Source of the DNA: Nitrospirota bacterium
Lineage (GTDB): Bacteria; Nitrospirota; Thermodesulfovibrionia; Thermodesulfovibrionales; JdFR-85
Length of the DNA stretch: 48,112 bases
Direction: 5' to 3'
NCBI GenBank assembly: GCA_035873375.1
Contig: JAYWMQ010000048.1
Location: 1 to 48,112, forward strand
Below, piece by piece: positions 1-6,728 of the stretch. Under the pieces are notes generated by a model. That model searched no databases and was not told where the DNA came from. It worked only from the letters and a program-made list of their open reading frames with translations. Made by a program: the position numbers and the translations under genes. Each line of letters opens with the position of its first letter. The first letter of the stretch is position 1.

Positions 1-1
1 C

Positions 2-856
2 AGGCCAAGGAAGCTTAACGTTCCCGGTGCTGAGGATATGGCAACCGCCTATGACTTCCTCAGGGATATAAATACCGGCAATCCCCCGGACCTGAAAGGC
101 AGGCGGGTGGTGATAATCGGTGCAGGTAATGTGGGAATGGATGTTGCTGCACAGGCATTTCACTGCGGTGCCAAAGAGGTGACGGCTGTTGATGTCCGGA
201 AACCGGCGGCCTTTGGCAAGGAGCTGGAGATTGCAGAGTCCCTGGGGACAAGGATTCTGTGGCCGAAGTTCACGGAAAAATATGTAAAGGGAGAGAAAAA
301 GGTCTGCTTCACGGACGGGACCTTCCTTGAGGCAGACCTTGTGGTTGTCTCCATAGGAGACTCTCCTGTAACGGACTTCCTGCCGCCGACGGTTCATACA
401 AATAAGAACGGCTGGATCGAGGCTGATGAGGCCGGACATACCTCTGATCCAAAGATATATGCAATCGGTGATGCCACAAGGCTTGGCCTTGTCACTCACG
501 CCATAGGCCAGGGCAGAAAGGCCGCCATGGCAGTCCATGCCCTGCTGTCGGGAAGGTCATACTACAGGCCGGCCCCAAAGCCCGTTATCCCTTACGACAA
601 AATAAAGACTGCCTATTATGACGTTTGCCGCGGTGAGCCGTTTAAACCCGAGACAGAGGCAAACCGCTGCATGTCCTGTGCCGTATGCAGGGACTGCCGT
701 ATGTGTGAGGCCACCTGTTATTACGGGGCCATCAGCAGACAGGAATCCGGAGACGGCTCCTATGCCTATGTGGTTGACGACGCCCTCTGTATTGGTTGCG
801 GTTTCTGTGCAGGCATCTGCCCCTGCGGTGTCTGGGAAATGGAAGACAATATCTGA
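2..856 (+). CDS. FAD/NAD(P)-dependent oxidoreductase with C-terminal 2x[4Fe-4S] domain (5' partial)
   Basis: The frame is open from the first bases of the window, so the 5' end lies outside. An internal ATG at 38 is not the start, because codons 2-37 (RPRKLNVPGAED) already match the family. The protein resembles the glutamate synthase small-subunit (GltD-like) NAD(P)H oxidoreductases: a Rossmann motif VVIIGAGNVGMDVA near the start, then the family hallmark IYAIGDATRLGLVTHAIGQG that binds FAD. The C-terminus carries a ferredoxin-like domain with a Cys-rich first set (CMSCAVCRDCRMCEATC) and a second set CIGCGFCAGICPCG, enough for two [4Fe-4S] clusters. Such proteins pass electrons between NAD(P)H and ferredoxin-type partners. 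The partner enzyme is not visible because the upstream genes are missing. Family assignment is secure, exact substrate unknown. Confidence 0.85.
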   Translation, partial: RPRKLNVPGAEDMATAYDFLRDINTGNPPDLKGRRVVIIGAGNVGMDVAAQAFHCGAKEVTAVDVRKPAAFGKELEIAESLGTRILWPKFTEKYVKGEKKVCFTDGTFLEADLVVVSIGDSPVTDFLPPTVHTNKNGWIEADEAGHTSDPKIYAIGDATRLGLVTHAIGQGRKAAMAVHALLSGRSYYRPAPKPVIPYDKIKTAYYDVCRGEPFKPETEANRCMSCAVCRDCRMCEATCYYGAISRQESGDGSYAYVVDDALCIGCGFCAGICPCGVWEMEDNI

Positions 857-969
857 CCCGTTTCCTTCAATTAACAATCCCGGGACAGCCTTGGTTCCCT
901 GTCTGATATCCATTGTCTGCTGCTCCTTAATGCTTGACTAATTTATCCTGATAAGGATTTAATAATGGT

Positions 970-1731
970 ATGAAACAACTATTGTTTTCCACGCTTTTAT
1001 TTGTATCAATGGTCTCCCTGCTGCTGGTCTCCTGTTCCGGAAAAAAGCCGGTCAGACAGGATGTGTTTGACCCCAAGGCCGTGCTTCAGCAGGCCAGCAA
1101 GTTTATTGAGATGGACGAATATGAAGAGGCAAGAAAGCTCCTCTTTGAAGTAAAAAACCGGGACCTCTCAAAAAAATATGCCCCCCTGGCACAGTTGAAG
1201 ATTGCAGAATCTTTTGTAACGGAAGGACAACCCGAACGTGCGGTTGAGGAGTACAGGAGATTCCTGCAGCTTTATCCCGCCCATCCCCAGGCACCTTATG
1301 CCCAGTATCAGATCGCCCTTGTATATTTTAAGCAGATTGAAAGCCCTGCAAAAGGTGCCGGAGGTGCAAGGAAGGCCCTGGAGGAGTTTCAGAAACTGCT
1401 CAGGCTTTATCCAAGGAATCCCTACAGGGAGGCAGTAGAGCTCAAGATAAGGAAATGCCGGAATCTCATAGCTGAATATGAGTTCCTTGTCGGCGAGTTT
1501 TATTACAAAAAGGGGGCCTATAATGCCGCCACAGGAAGGTTTCTCGGCCTCTTAAAAGAGTTTCCCGATTACAAAAAAACGCCGGAAGTCCTTTATCTTA
1601 CAGGCATCTCATACAAAAAGCTGAACAGGACAGACGAATCACTGCGATATCTTAAGGAGCTGCAAAAACGATTTCCTGACAGTGAATTCTCTAAAAAAGC
1701 AGAAAAGGTTATAGCTGAAATCAAACCGTGA
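970..1731 (+). CDS. bamD: Outer-membrane assembly lipoprotein, BamD-like (TPR)
   Basis: A 253-residue lipoprotein. The N-terminus is a hydrophobic signal ending in a lipobox (LLVSC, Cys at about residue 22), so it should be lipid-anchored. The mature part is a chain of tetratricopeptide helices with recurrent patterns such as GQPERAVEEYRRFLQLYPAHPQAPYAQYQ, written here in the style of YbgF/BamD outer-membrane lipoproteins, and the length is that of BamD. BamD is part of the beta-barrel assembly machine at the periplasmic face of the outer membrane, which implies a diderm cell. The stop codon overlaps the GTG start of the next gene (GTGA), so the two are probably co-translated. It could be another TPR lipoprotein such as a CpoB-like protein; BamD is the best fit by length and lipobox. 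Confidence 0.7.
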   Translation: MKQLLFSTLLFVSMVSLLLVSCSGKKPVRQDVFDPKAVLQQASKFIEMDEYEEARKLLFEVKNRDLSKKYAPLAQLKIAESFVTEGQPERAVEEYRRFLQLYPAHPQAPYAQYQIALVYFKQIESPAKGAGGARKALEEFQKLLRLYPRNPYREAVELKIRKCRNLIAEYEFLVGEFYYKKGAYNAATGRFLGLLKEFPDYKKTPEVLYLTGISYKKLNRTDESLRYLKELQKRFPDSEFSKKAEKVIAEIKP

Positions 1732-2357
1732 GATACTATCCTGTATTCTTAAATCTTGAAGGCAAAAGGTGCATTGTAATCGGTGGCGGTGAGGTAGCGG
1801 AAAGAAAGGTGCTTACACTTCTTGAGGCCGGTGCCTCAGTGACTGTTATCAGTCCGGAGCTTACTGAAAGGCTTGCCGGGCTAAAGCGTGCGGGACAGAT
1901 AGAACATATACAGCGGAGATATCAGGAGGGCGACCTGACAGGGGCATTTATTGTTATAGCCGCCACATCTGCTATGGATGTAAACCGTAAGGTCTCCGGG
2001 GATGCAGGCAATATTCCGGTAAATGTAGTGGACGTGCCGGATCTATGCACTTTTATTGTACCTTCCGTTGTAAAAAGAGGAGAGCTTACCATAGCAGTTT
2101 CAACATCCGGGGCAAGCCCTGCCCTTTCAAGGAGCATCAGGGAGGAACTCGAAGACCTCTACACAAAAGAAGCAGGGGACCTTCTTCAACACATTGCAGG
2201 AATAAGGAAGACCTTAATGGAGTCAGACATTCCGCCTGAGAAAAGGGCTGTGATTCTCAAAAGGCTCGGCAGCAGGGAAGTCCTGCAGATCCTCAGAGAA
2301 GAAGGCCCCGAGGGGGCCTTAAGGCATATTCAGGATATACTCGATCACTCAGGCTGA
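1728..2357 (+). CDS. Precorrin-2 dehydrogenase / sirohydrochlorin ferrochelatase (siroheme synthase N-terminal domain)
   Basis: A 209-residue protein starting at GTG within the overlap GTGA with the lipoprotein gene. The N-terminal Rossmann fold reads FLNLEGKRCIVIGGGEVAERKV, the signature of the Met8p/CysG-N family that oxidises precorrin-2 with NAD+ and can insert iron to give siroheme. The region VVDVPDLCTFIVPSVVKRGELTIAVSTSGASPALSRSIRE is the conserved dimer and catalytic segment, with the active-site Asp probably the one in NVVDVPD. There is no uroporphyrinogen methyltransferase domain, so this is the stand-alone form. Siroheme serves sulfite and nitrite reductases, or heme d1/alternative heme routes in anaerobes. 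The last 13 bases overlap the end of the convergent gene on the other strand. Confidence 0.88.
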   Translation: MRYYPVFLNLEGKRCIVIGGGEVAERKVLTLLEAGASVTVISPELTERLAGLKRAGQIEHIQRRYQEGDLTGAFIVIAATSAMDVNRKVSGDAGNIPVNVVDVPDLCTFIVPSVVKRGELTIAVSTSGASPALSRSIREELEDLYTKEAGDLLQHIAGIRKTLMESDIPPEKRAVILKRLGSREVLQILREEGPEGALRHIQDILDHSG

Positions 2358-3442
2358 AATCTCTCCTCAAGCTTCTTCATTAACTGCGGCATGGTTGTGT
2401 ACTCCAGGTCATCAAGCCCCAGTCTGTGAGGTTCAAAGGGTCCATGAGCCCTCATGTAGTCTCCAACTTCATTGCAGCGCTTTCTTGCCCTGTCAAATGC
2501 AGGGTCGTCAAAGAGGTCCCTCGGTCCCACGAGATGGCCGTTGCTGATCTGGAACCCCGCGGCTATCACCCTTGGCGGACCGTCAAACCTTGACGGGTTG
2601 GCCTCATAAAAAGGCACCGGCATCAGCGGTCCATGATGAGAACCACGCATCCAGCCCTCTACTAAATGGGGGAAGCTGAAGGGCTCAAGTGCCTCACCCA
2701 CGGCAGGCATACCCGACTGGCACCTGACAATCAGGACAGGGTCATCCTTTCCAACATATCTGCCTGCAATCAGGCTCAGTTTCTGTGTGGAAGCAGAGGC
2801 ACATACCTCTCCGTCCTTTCTGTAGACCCGCCTTATAAGGTACCTCCTCATCGCACCTATAAACATCAGCAGGTCATATATCTCCTCCGGACATGAAAGG
2901 GTAATACTCCTGTGTCCGTAAACATCGACAACCTCAAAGCTGAACCCCTCATGCATGGTTGGGTCGATCACCAGCCCGGCAGTGTTGAAAGGATCGGCAA
3001 ATATCTTGTACAGGGGCAGGTTCCAGGCCCCCGGGGATGTCTTGTCAGCCATAAAGATTATAACAGGCTCGGATTTCCTCTCAACAAACTCCATCTCCGC
3101 CACTCCGGGGCCCATCCCTCTCACAGTTCCTGAAAAGGCATCACCGAGCAGGTCCTGACCAGCCCCGTAAAGCTTGAGCCTCTTTGCCTCTTCAGTTGCA
3201 GCAACAAATGTGTCCCAGGCAAGCTGGTGGACCTCCTCATTATCAACGCCCCGGGTGTGCGTCATAATGAGCTCAAGGTCGTCACCAACCCGCGTAACAT
3301 GAAAGTCTGTAAGGTCTCCCCGCTCCTTTGCCTTGGCGAGCCGCTCCCTGGCAATATCAATAAGGTTCTGGTGGATACTTGAATGACCAACATAGCCCCC
3401 TACATCAGCCTTGATAACACTGAGGGTAATCTTGTCAGACAT
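2345..3442 (-). CDS. fbp: Bifunctional fructose-1,6-bisphosphate aldolase/phosphatase (class V FBPase)
   Basis: A 365-residue protein with a strong ribosome site (GGAGG) before its ATG. The N-terminus (TLSVIKADVGGYVGHSSIHQ) is characteristic of the archaeal-type FBP aldolase/phosphatase, a single enzyme that condenses triose phosphates and then removes the 1-phosphate to give fructose 6-phosphate. Conserved blocks such as HTRGVDNEEVH, LGDAFSGTVRGMGPG and FADPFNTAGLVIDPTMHEGF contain the Asp/Glu metal ligands and the catalytic Lys/Tyr region of the family. The enzyme acts one way, in gluconeogenesis, and is typical of Archaea and deep-branching, often autotrophic bacteria, which supports an autotrophic anaerobe. 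Assignment is very secure. Confidence 0.95.
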   Translation of the reverse strand: MSDKITLSVIKADVGGYVGHSSIHQNLIDIARERLAKAKERGDLTDFHVTRVGDDLELIMTHTRGVDNEEVHQLAWDTFVAATEEAKRLKLYGAGQDLLGDAFSGTVRGMGPGVAEMEFVERKSEPVIIFMADKTSPGAWNLPLYKIFADPFNTAGLVIDPTMHEGFSFEVVDVYGHRSITLSCPEEIYDLLMFIGAMRRYLIRRVYRKDGEVCASASTQKLSLIAGRYVGKDDPVLIVRCQSGMPAVGEALEPFSFPHLVEGWMRGSHHGPLMPVPFYEANPSRFDGPPRVIAAGFQISNGHLVGPRDLFDDPAFDRARKRCNEVGDYMRAHGPFEPHRLGLDDLEYTTMPQLMKKLEERFQPE

Positions 3443-3464
3443 AGCAACCTCCTGCTTTTTGAGC

Positions 3465-3770
3465 CTACTTTTTAAGTTTTTTGCCGAGCCTTTTCTCTAC
3501 AGACTTTACCTTGAGTTCCAATCTGTTCGGCTTTCCCTTCCGGTCATCGATCGAGATGTTTATTATGGTCCTGTCTGCCTTCTTCATCACTGCAGTGTGA
3601 CATTTTTTGATGAGTCCCATTATCTCCGTCCACTCCCCCTCCACACAGGTTCCCATGGGATTGACCTTGTAAGGCAGGCCGCTCTCGTCAACAATCCTCA
3701 GTACGTCGGCGAGATAATCCCCTATGCTGCTGCCAACACCTAACGGGATTATACTGAATTCTGCCAGCAT
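3465..3770 (-). CDS. MTH1187-family thiamine-binding-like protein
   Basis: A 101-residue protein of the UPF0045/MTH1187 family. It begins MLAEFSIIPLGVGSSIGDYLADVLRIV and continues GLPYKVNPMGTCVEGEW, the family's conserved core, and forms a ferredoxin-like fold that assembles as a tetramer. Members bind thiamine or its pyrimidine moiety, but the cellular role is not settled. A good Shine-Dalgarno (GGGAGGTG) precedes the ATG. It is 22 bp upstream of the FBP aldolase/phosphatase gene on the same strand, so the two may share a transcript. Confidence 0.85.
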   Translation of the reverse strand: MLAEFSIIPLGVGSSIGDYLADVLRIVDESGLPYKVNPMGTCVEGEWTEIMGLIKKCHTAVMKKADRTIINISIDDRKGKPNRLELKVKSVEKRLGKKLKK

Positions 3771-3867
3771 TGCTCACCTCCCTGTAATTCTGCAGGTTGA
3801 CAATGAAAACAAATACTTCCGGATTCTGGTTCCTCTGACATGAACTGTCTGTTATAATGAGAAGTGA

Positions 3868-3892
3868 GGGGGATGGAAGAAGTCCATCCCCC
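3868..3892 (-). terminator. 10-bp hairpin downstream of the HU gene
   Basis: GGGGGATGGA and TCCATCCCCC form a perfect 10-bp stem with a 5-nt loop, 15 bp beyond the HU stop codon. The minus strand lacks a clean T-tract after the stem (CTCACTTCTC), so termination is likely but not canonical; a role in mRNA 3'-end protection is an alternative. Confidence 0.55.
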
Positions 3893-3907
3893 GGAACAAA
3901 AAATGAG

Positions 3908-4180
3908 TTATTTGATTGCATCCTTCAAGCCTTTACCTGCTATGAACTTTGGAACCTTGGCAGCGGCTATCTTAATCTCTTCGCCTGTTCGCGGGTTACG
4001 ACCCTTTCTGGCCTTTCTCTTGGTGACCGAGAAAGTACCAAAACCAACAAGCGTCACCTTCTGATTTTTCTTGAGAGACTTCTTGATGTTATCAAGAACA
4101 GCATCCAGCGCCTTGCCTGCATCTGCCTTGCTCAACCCGGCATCTGAAGCAACCTTGTCAATGAGATCAGACTTTGTCAT
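3908..4180 (-). CDS. hup: HU-family DNA-binding protein
   Basis: A 90-residue nucleoid protein of usual HU length. The start [22 protein letters not shown] matches the dimerisation helices, [11 protein letters not shown] the central strands, and [14 protein letters not shown] the DNA-binding arm with its conserved RNPRTG tip. HU bends and compacts DNA non-specifically and helps replication, recombination and regulation. It is monocistronic by context: a hairpin follows the stop, and upstream lies a 270-bp leader with candidate promoters. Ribosome site GGGGGAAG precedes the ATG. Confidence 0.97.
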   Translation of the reverse strand: MTKSDLIDKVASDAGLSKADAGKALDAVLDNIKKSLKKNQKVTLVGFGTFSVTKRKARKGRNPRTGEEIKIAAAKVPKFIAGKGLKDAIK

Positions 4181-4337
4181 TTAATCTTCTTCCCCCCTTT
4201 CTTTTAAGAGATTGTTTTGATTTTAATAAACCATTTGAGGTCTGAATGGCCTGCATTCAACCTCCTGGATAAAACTTCCTATAGTGAGTGCCTTACCCAT
4301 TATATTTTCTTTATCACGGACCTTCCGAGTTTCAGAC

Positions 4338-4400
4338 AAAAAAGACCCGTTGTGCCAGGGGACCGGGATTATTAATTTTCAGCGGGTTTTACGGTCTTTT
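4338..4400 (-). terminator. Hairpin with T-tract between selA and the HU gene
   Basis: On the minus strand AAAAGACCG (4400-4392) can pair with CGGGTC TTTTTT (4349-4338) with one bulged base, enclosing about 40 nt, and six T follow the stem. This is the layout of an intrinsic terminator for selA. Because a promoter-like TTGACA...TACTGT lies just upstream at 4415-4443, it could instead be a leader attenuator of the HU gene. The remaining 4181-4337 leader also holds a second TATAAT at 4299-4304 on this strand. Confidence 0.4.
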
Positions 4401-4414
4401 AAGGTTCTTGAATA

Positions 4415-4443
4415 ACAGTAGCAAGAAAAATTTTTTTTGTCAA
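4415..4443 (-). promoter_or_regulatory. Candidate sigma-70 promoter for the HU gene
   Basis: Minus strand TTGACA (4443-4438), 17-bp A/T-rich spacer, then TACTGT (4420-4415). The -35 box is perfect and the -10 box is a weak match. Transcription would begin about 225 nt upstream of the HU start and pass through the hairpin at 4338-4400. Confidence 0.4.
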
Positions 4444-4451
4444 GAAAAAAA

Positions 4452-5840
4452 TTAACAGATTGCCTCTCTTATTGCCTTCAGGAGGGGTTTCACCTCTGAG
4501 TCCCTTATCGTCCTTGCATCAATGACAACGGTGCCTGCCCTTATCCTTGTAATTACTGCAACAGCACCCCTCCTCAGCCGCTGCTCTACAGCCGGGGCTG
4601 TCATTCCCTTTACCTTGAGTGTTACAACATATGTCGGCAGACTTACCCCTGGCAGGGAACCACCTCCGGCCTGAGACTCATCCCTTTCAATGGAGACCTG
4701 TGCATTTTTTACATCCCGTTTTATCAACAACTGAATCTTTTTGGCGCGTCTCCTTATCACATCATCTCCCTGCAGCAGGGACTTCAGTACAGGTATTCTC
4801 TCCCTTGCCTTTTCAGGGTCAGCATGAATGAGTAATGTTGCCTCCAGTGCAGCAAGGGTAAGTTTATCTATGCGAAGAGCCCTTGCAAGTGGATGCCTGG
4901 ATATCTGCTCTATCAGGTCCTTCCTGCCGACAATTATTCCGGCCTGTGGTCCCCCAAGGAGTTTGTCGCCGCTGAACGTTACAATGTCCACCCCCTTACT
5001 GACCACCTCATGAACAACGGGTTCGTCATGTATGCCATAGGGTCTCAGGTCGGTAAAGCATCCGCTGCCGAGGTCGAACATAACAGTTACTCCCATTCTT
5101 TTGCCAATCCCGACAAGCTCTCCAATTGACACATCTTCTGTAAAACCGATCACTTTATAGTTGGACTGATGAACCTTGAGAAGCAGTGCGGTCTGCTCGT
5201 CAACAGCTCCTTCATAGTCCCCTGAATTTGTCCTGTTTGTGGTCCCAACCTCCTTCAGGAGCGCCCCGCTCTGCAGCATGACATCAGGAATCCTGAAGGC
5301 CCCTCCAATCTCGATAAGCTCACCCCTTGAGACTACAACCTCCCTGCCCCTTGCAACTGCGCTGAGGCAGAGCAGCACGGCCGCAGCATTATTGTTAACA
5401 ACAACAGCATCTTCGGCACCTGTGATGTCCTTCAGTATCCACCTGACATGGTCATACCTCTCTCCCCTCCTGCCCTCCTCGAGGTTATATTCAAGATTGG
5501 AATATCCCGCGGCAACATCCATGACATTGTTCAAAACCTCAGGGGGCAGGGGTGCCCGGCCAAGGTTGGTGTGTATTACCACCCCTGTTGCATTTATGAC
5601 CGGCTTTAGCCTGCGCTCTACAAGTTTCTCTATCTTTATCTCGATATCGCCGGCTATGGCGTTGAGGCTGACATCAGGGGTGAAGCCTTCGAGTATCTCC
5701 CCCCGTTTAAAGGCTATAATCTCCCTGATAGCACGTAGAATGTATCTTCTCGGGTAGGACTTCAGCCACTTAAGTCCGTGAGGGCTTTTCATGACCTCAT
5801 CCACTGAGGGGATTTTTCTCAAGAGTTCCTTTTGTTCCAT
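4452..5840 (-). CDS. selA: L-seryl-tRNA(Sec) selenium transferase
   Basis: A 462-residue PLP enzyme, normal for bacterial SelA. It converts Ser-tRNA(Sec) to Sec-tRNA(Sec) using selenophosphate and works as a decamer. The family core is plain: INATGVVIHTNLGRAPLP near residue 85, VNNNAAAVLL, the PLP-binding lysine in VTFSGDKLLGGPQAGII (about residue 290), and RIDKLTLAALEATL. The N-terminal helical domain that binds tRNA(Sec) is present (RKIPSVDEVM). SelB, SelD and the tRNA(Sec) gene are not in this window. A GTG/ATG choice is not an issue; ATG at 5840 follows a poor ribosome site. Its presence implies selenoproteins elsewhere, since the formate dehydrogenase here uses Cys. Confidence 0.95.
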   Translation of the reverse strand: MEQKELLRKIPSVDEVMKSPHGLKWLKSYPRRYILRAIREIIAFKRGEILEGFTPDVSLNAIAGDIEIKIEKLVERRLKPVINATGVVIHTNLGRAPLPPEVLNNVMDVAAGYSNLEYNLEEGRRGERYDHVRWILKDITGAEDAVVVNNNAAAVLLCLSAVARGREVVVSRGELIEIGGAFRIPDVMLQSGALLKEVGTTNRTNSGDYEGAVDEQTALLLKVHQSNYKVIGFTEDVSIGELVGIGKRMGVTVMFDLGSGCFTDLRPYGIHDEPVVHEVVSKGVDIVTFSGDKLLGGPQAGIIVGRKDLIEQISRHPLARALRIDKLTLAALEATLLIHADPEKARERIPVLKSLLQGDDVIRRRAKKIQLLIKRDVKNAQVSIERDESQAGGGSLPGVSLPTYVVTLKVKGMTAPAVEQRLRRGAVAVITRIRAGTVVIDARTIRDSEVKPLLKAIREAIC

Positions 5841-5934
5841 AATGGTTTTTTAAACCTGCTCTGTTGCCTTCATGTTTGCCGCCCTGCCTATTATACCGAA
5901 ATGTAATCGCACTGTAAATAGCAGGTTAAAAAGT

Positions 5935-5963
5935 GATCAAACCCGGCTATGCCGGGTTTGATC
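5935..5963 (-). terminator. 13-bp perfect hairpin downstream of the TusA-like gene
   Basis: GATCAAACCCGGC and GCCGGGTTTGATC form a 13-bp perfect stem with a TAT loop. On the minus strand it is followed within four bases by CTTTTTAA, a short T-tract. It fits a terminator for the tusA-like gene, which ends at 6004. Confidence 0.65.
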
Positions 5964-6003
5964 CAGTCTGGTAGCCTGACCATTCATTGAATGGTTTTAC
6001 CTA

Positions 6004-6357
6004 TCAACAGGGGTTAAATCCCTGATAGGGGTAAAGCCCTGTTGTGAATGGCAAGGCCTTGGGGAGGGGTAAGCTAAATAACATAAACCCACAAAAACAT
6101 CCTGATCGAAAAATACCACGTTCAACTTTTAATAAAAAAAACAGCGTGCCTTCGTCTTCCCTGAATTCAAGTAATTCATAGCCGGTGTTCCTGCATAATG
6201 ACGGGATAGCAAGTCTGGTACTGGTATCATTGGCTATTACCTGGAGCACCTTGCCCTTTTTCATGCCTTCCAGTGCCTTCATTGTCAGAACAGTCGGTCC
6301 CGGACATGAAAGCCCCTTGACATCCAGCATCTTGTCAACCTTGATCTCTTTTGGCAC
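6004..6357 (-). CDS. TusA/SirA/YedF-family sulfur-carrier protein with C-terminal extension
   Basis: A 117-residue protein. Residues 1-80 match the TusA family: DVKGLSCPGPTVLTMKALEGMKKGKVLQVIANDTSTRLAIP, given in two blocks around the sulfur-carrying Cys of the CPGP motif. These small proteins pass persulfide sulfur, or in YedF's case may take part in selenium metabolism, which is notable next to selA. The start is GTG at 6357, six bases after AAGGAG. Members usually end near residue 80; here about 35 more residues, rich in Phe, Pro and Cys, continue to a TGA. They do not look like the family, and a run of eight T in the coding strand (near 6130-6140) could hide a frameshift. Confidence 0.8.
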   Translation of the reverse strand: MPKEIKVDKMLDVKGLSCPGPTVLTMKALEGMKKGKVLQVIANDTSTRLAIPSLCRNTGYELLEFREDEGTLFFLLKVERGIFRSGCFCGFMLFSLPLPKALPFTTGLYPYQGFNPC

Positions 6358-6728
6358 CGCAGGCTCCTTTGTTATAACTTAAATCATGCAAACATGGTGC
6401 CACTTCAGGATTATGCGGAATCAGGTTATGAACGCATAATCCTGACTTTGTCCGGCTGGCTTGGCTTTGATCCCCATACACCTGACCGGAGGCGGAAGAG
6501 GCAAGCAATAAACACGATGGACAGGTTGGACTGTTTTGATGTCATCCCTGTCCAGTTCGGCACAGGTAATTACCACCCTCTGTGCCGTAACGGACAGAGA
6601 GGTGCCTGCGTTTGATTTATCATTGGCCTATGCATTAATGTATAGTATGCTGCATTTCATGCAGCACCTGCGCAGCTCAGAACTTACAACTAAAAGAAAA
6701 GAACCGCTGTCAACGCTGTACCATCTGC
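6358..6728. other. 371-bp non-coding region with two inverted repeats
   Basis: No convincing gene is visible. It separates the divergent tusA-like and histidine-kinase genes. TCAGGATTATGCG (6405-6417) and CGCATAATCCTGA (6433-6445) are a perfect 13-bp inverted repeat with a 15-nt loop. TGCTGCAT and ATGCAGCA (6648-6666) form an 8-bp hairpin 62 bp ahead of the kinase start, and a TATAGT box lies at 6641. A minus-strand frame from about 6618 to 6427 is open for about 60 codons (including LSVTAQRVVITCAELDRDD) but has no start; it may be a gene remnant. Confidence 0.5.
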
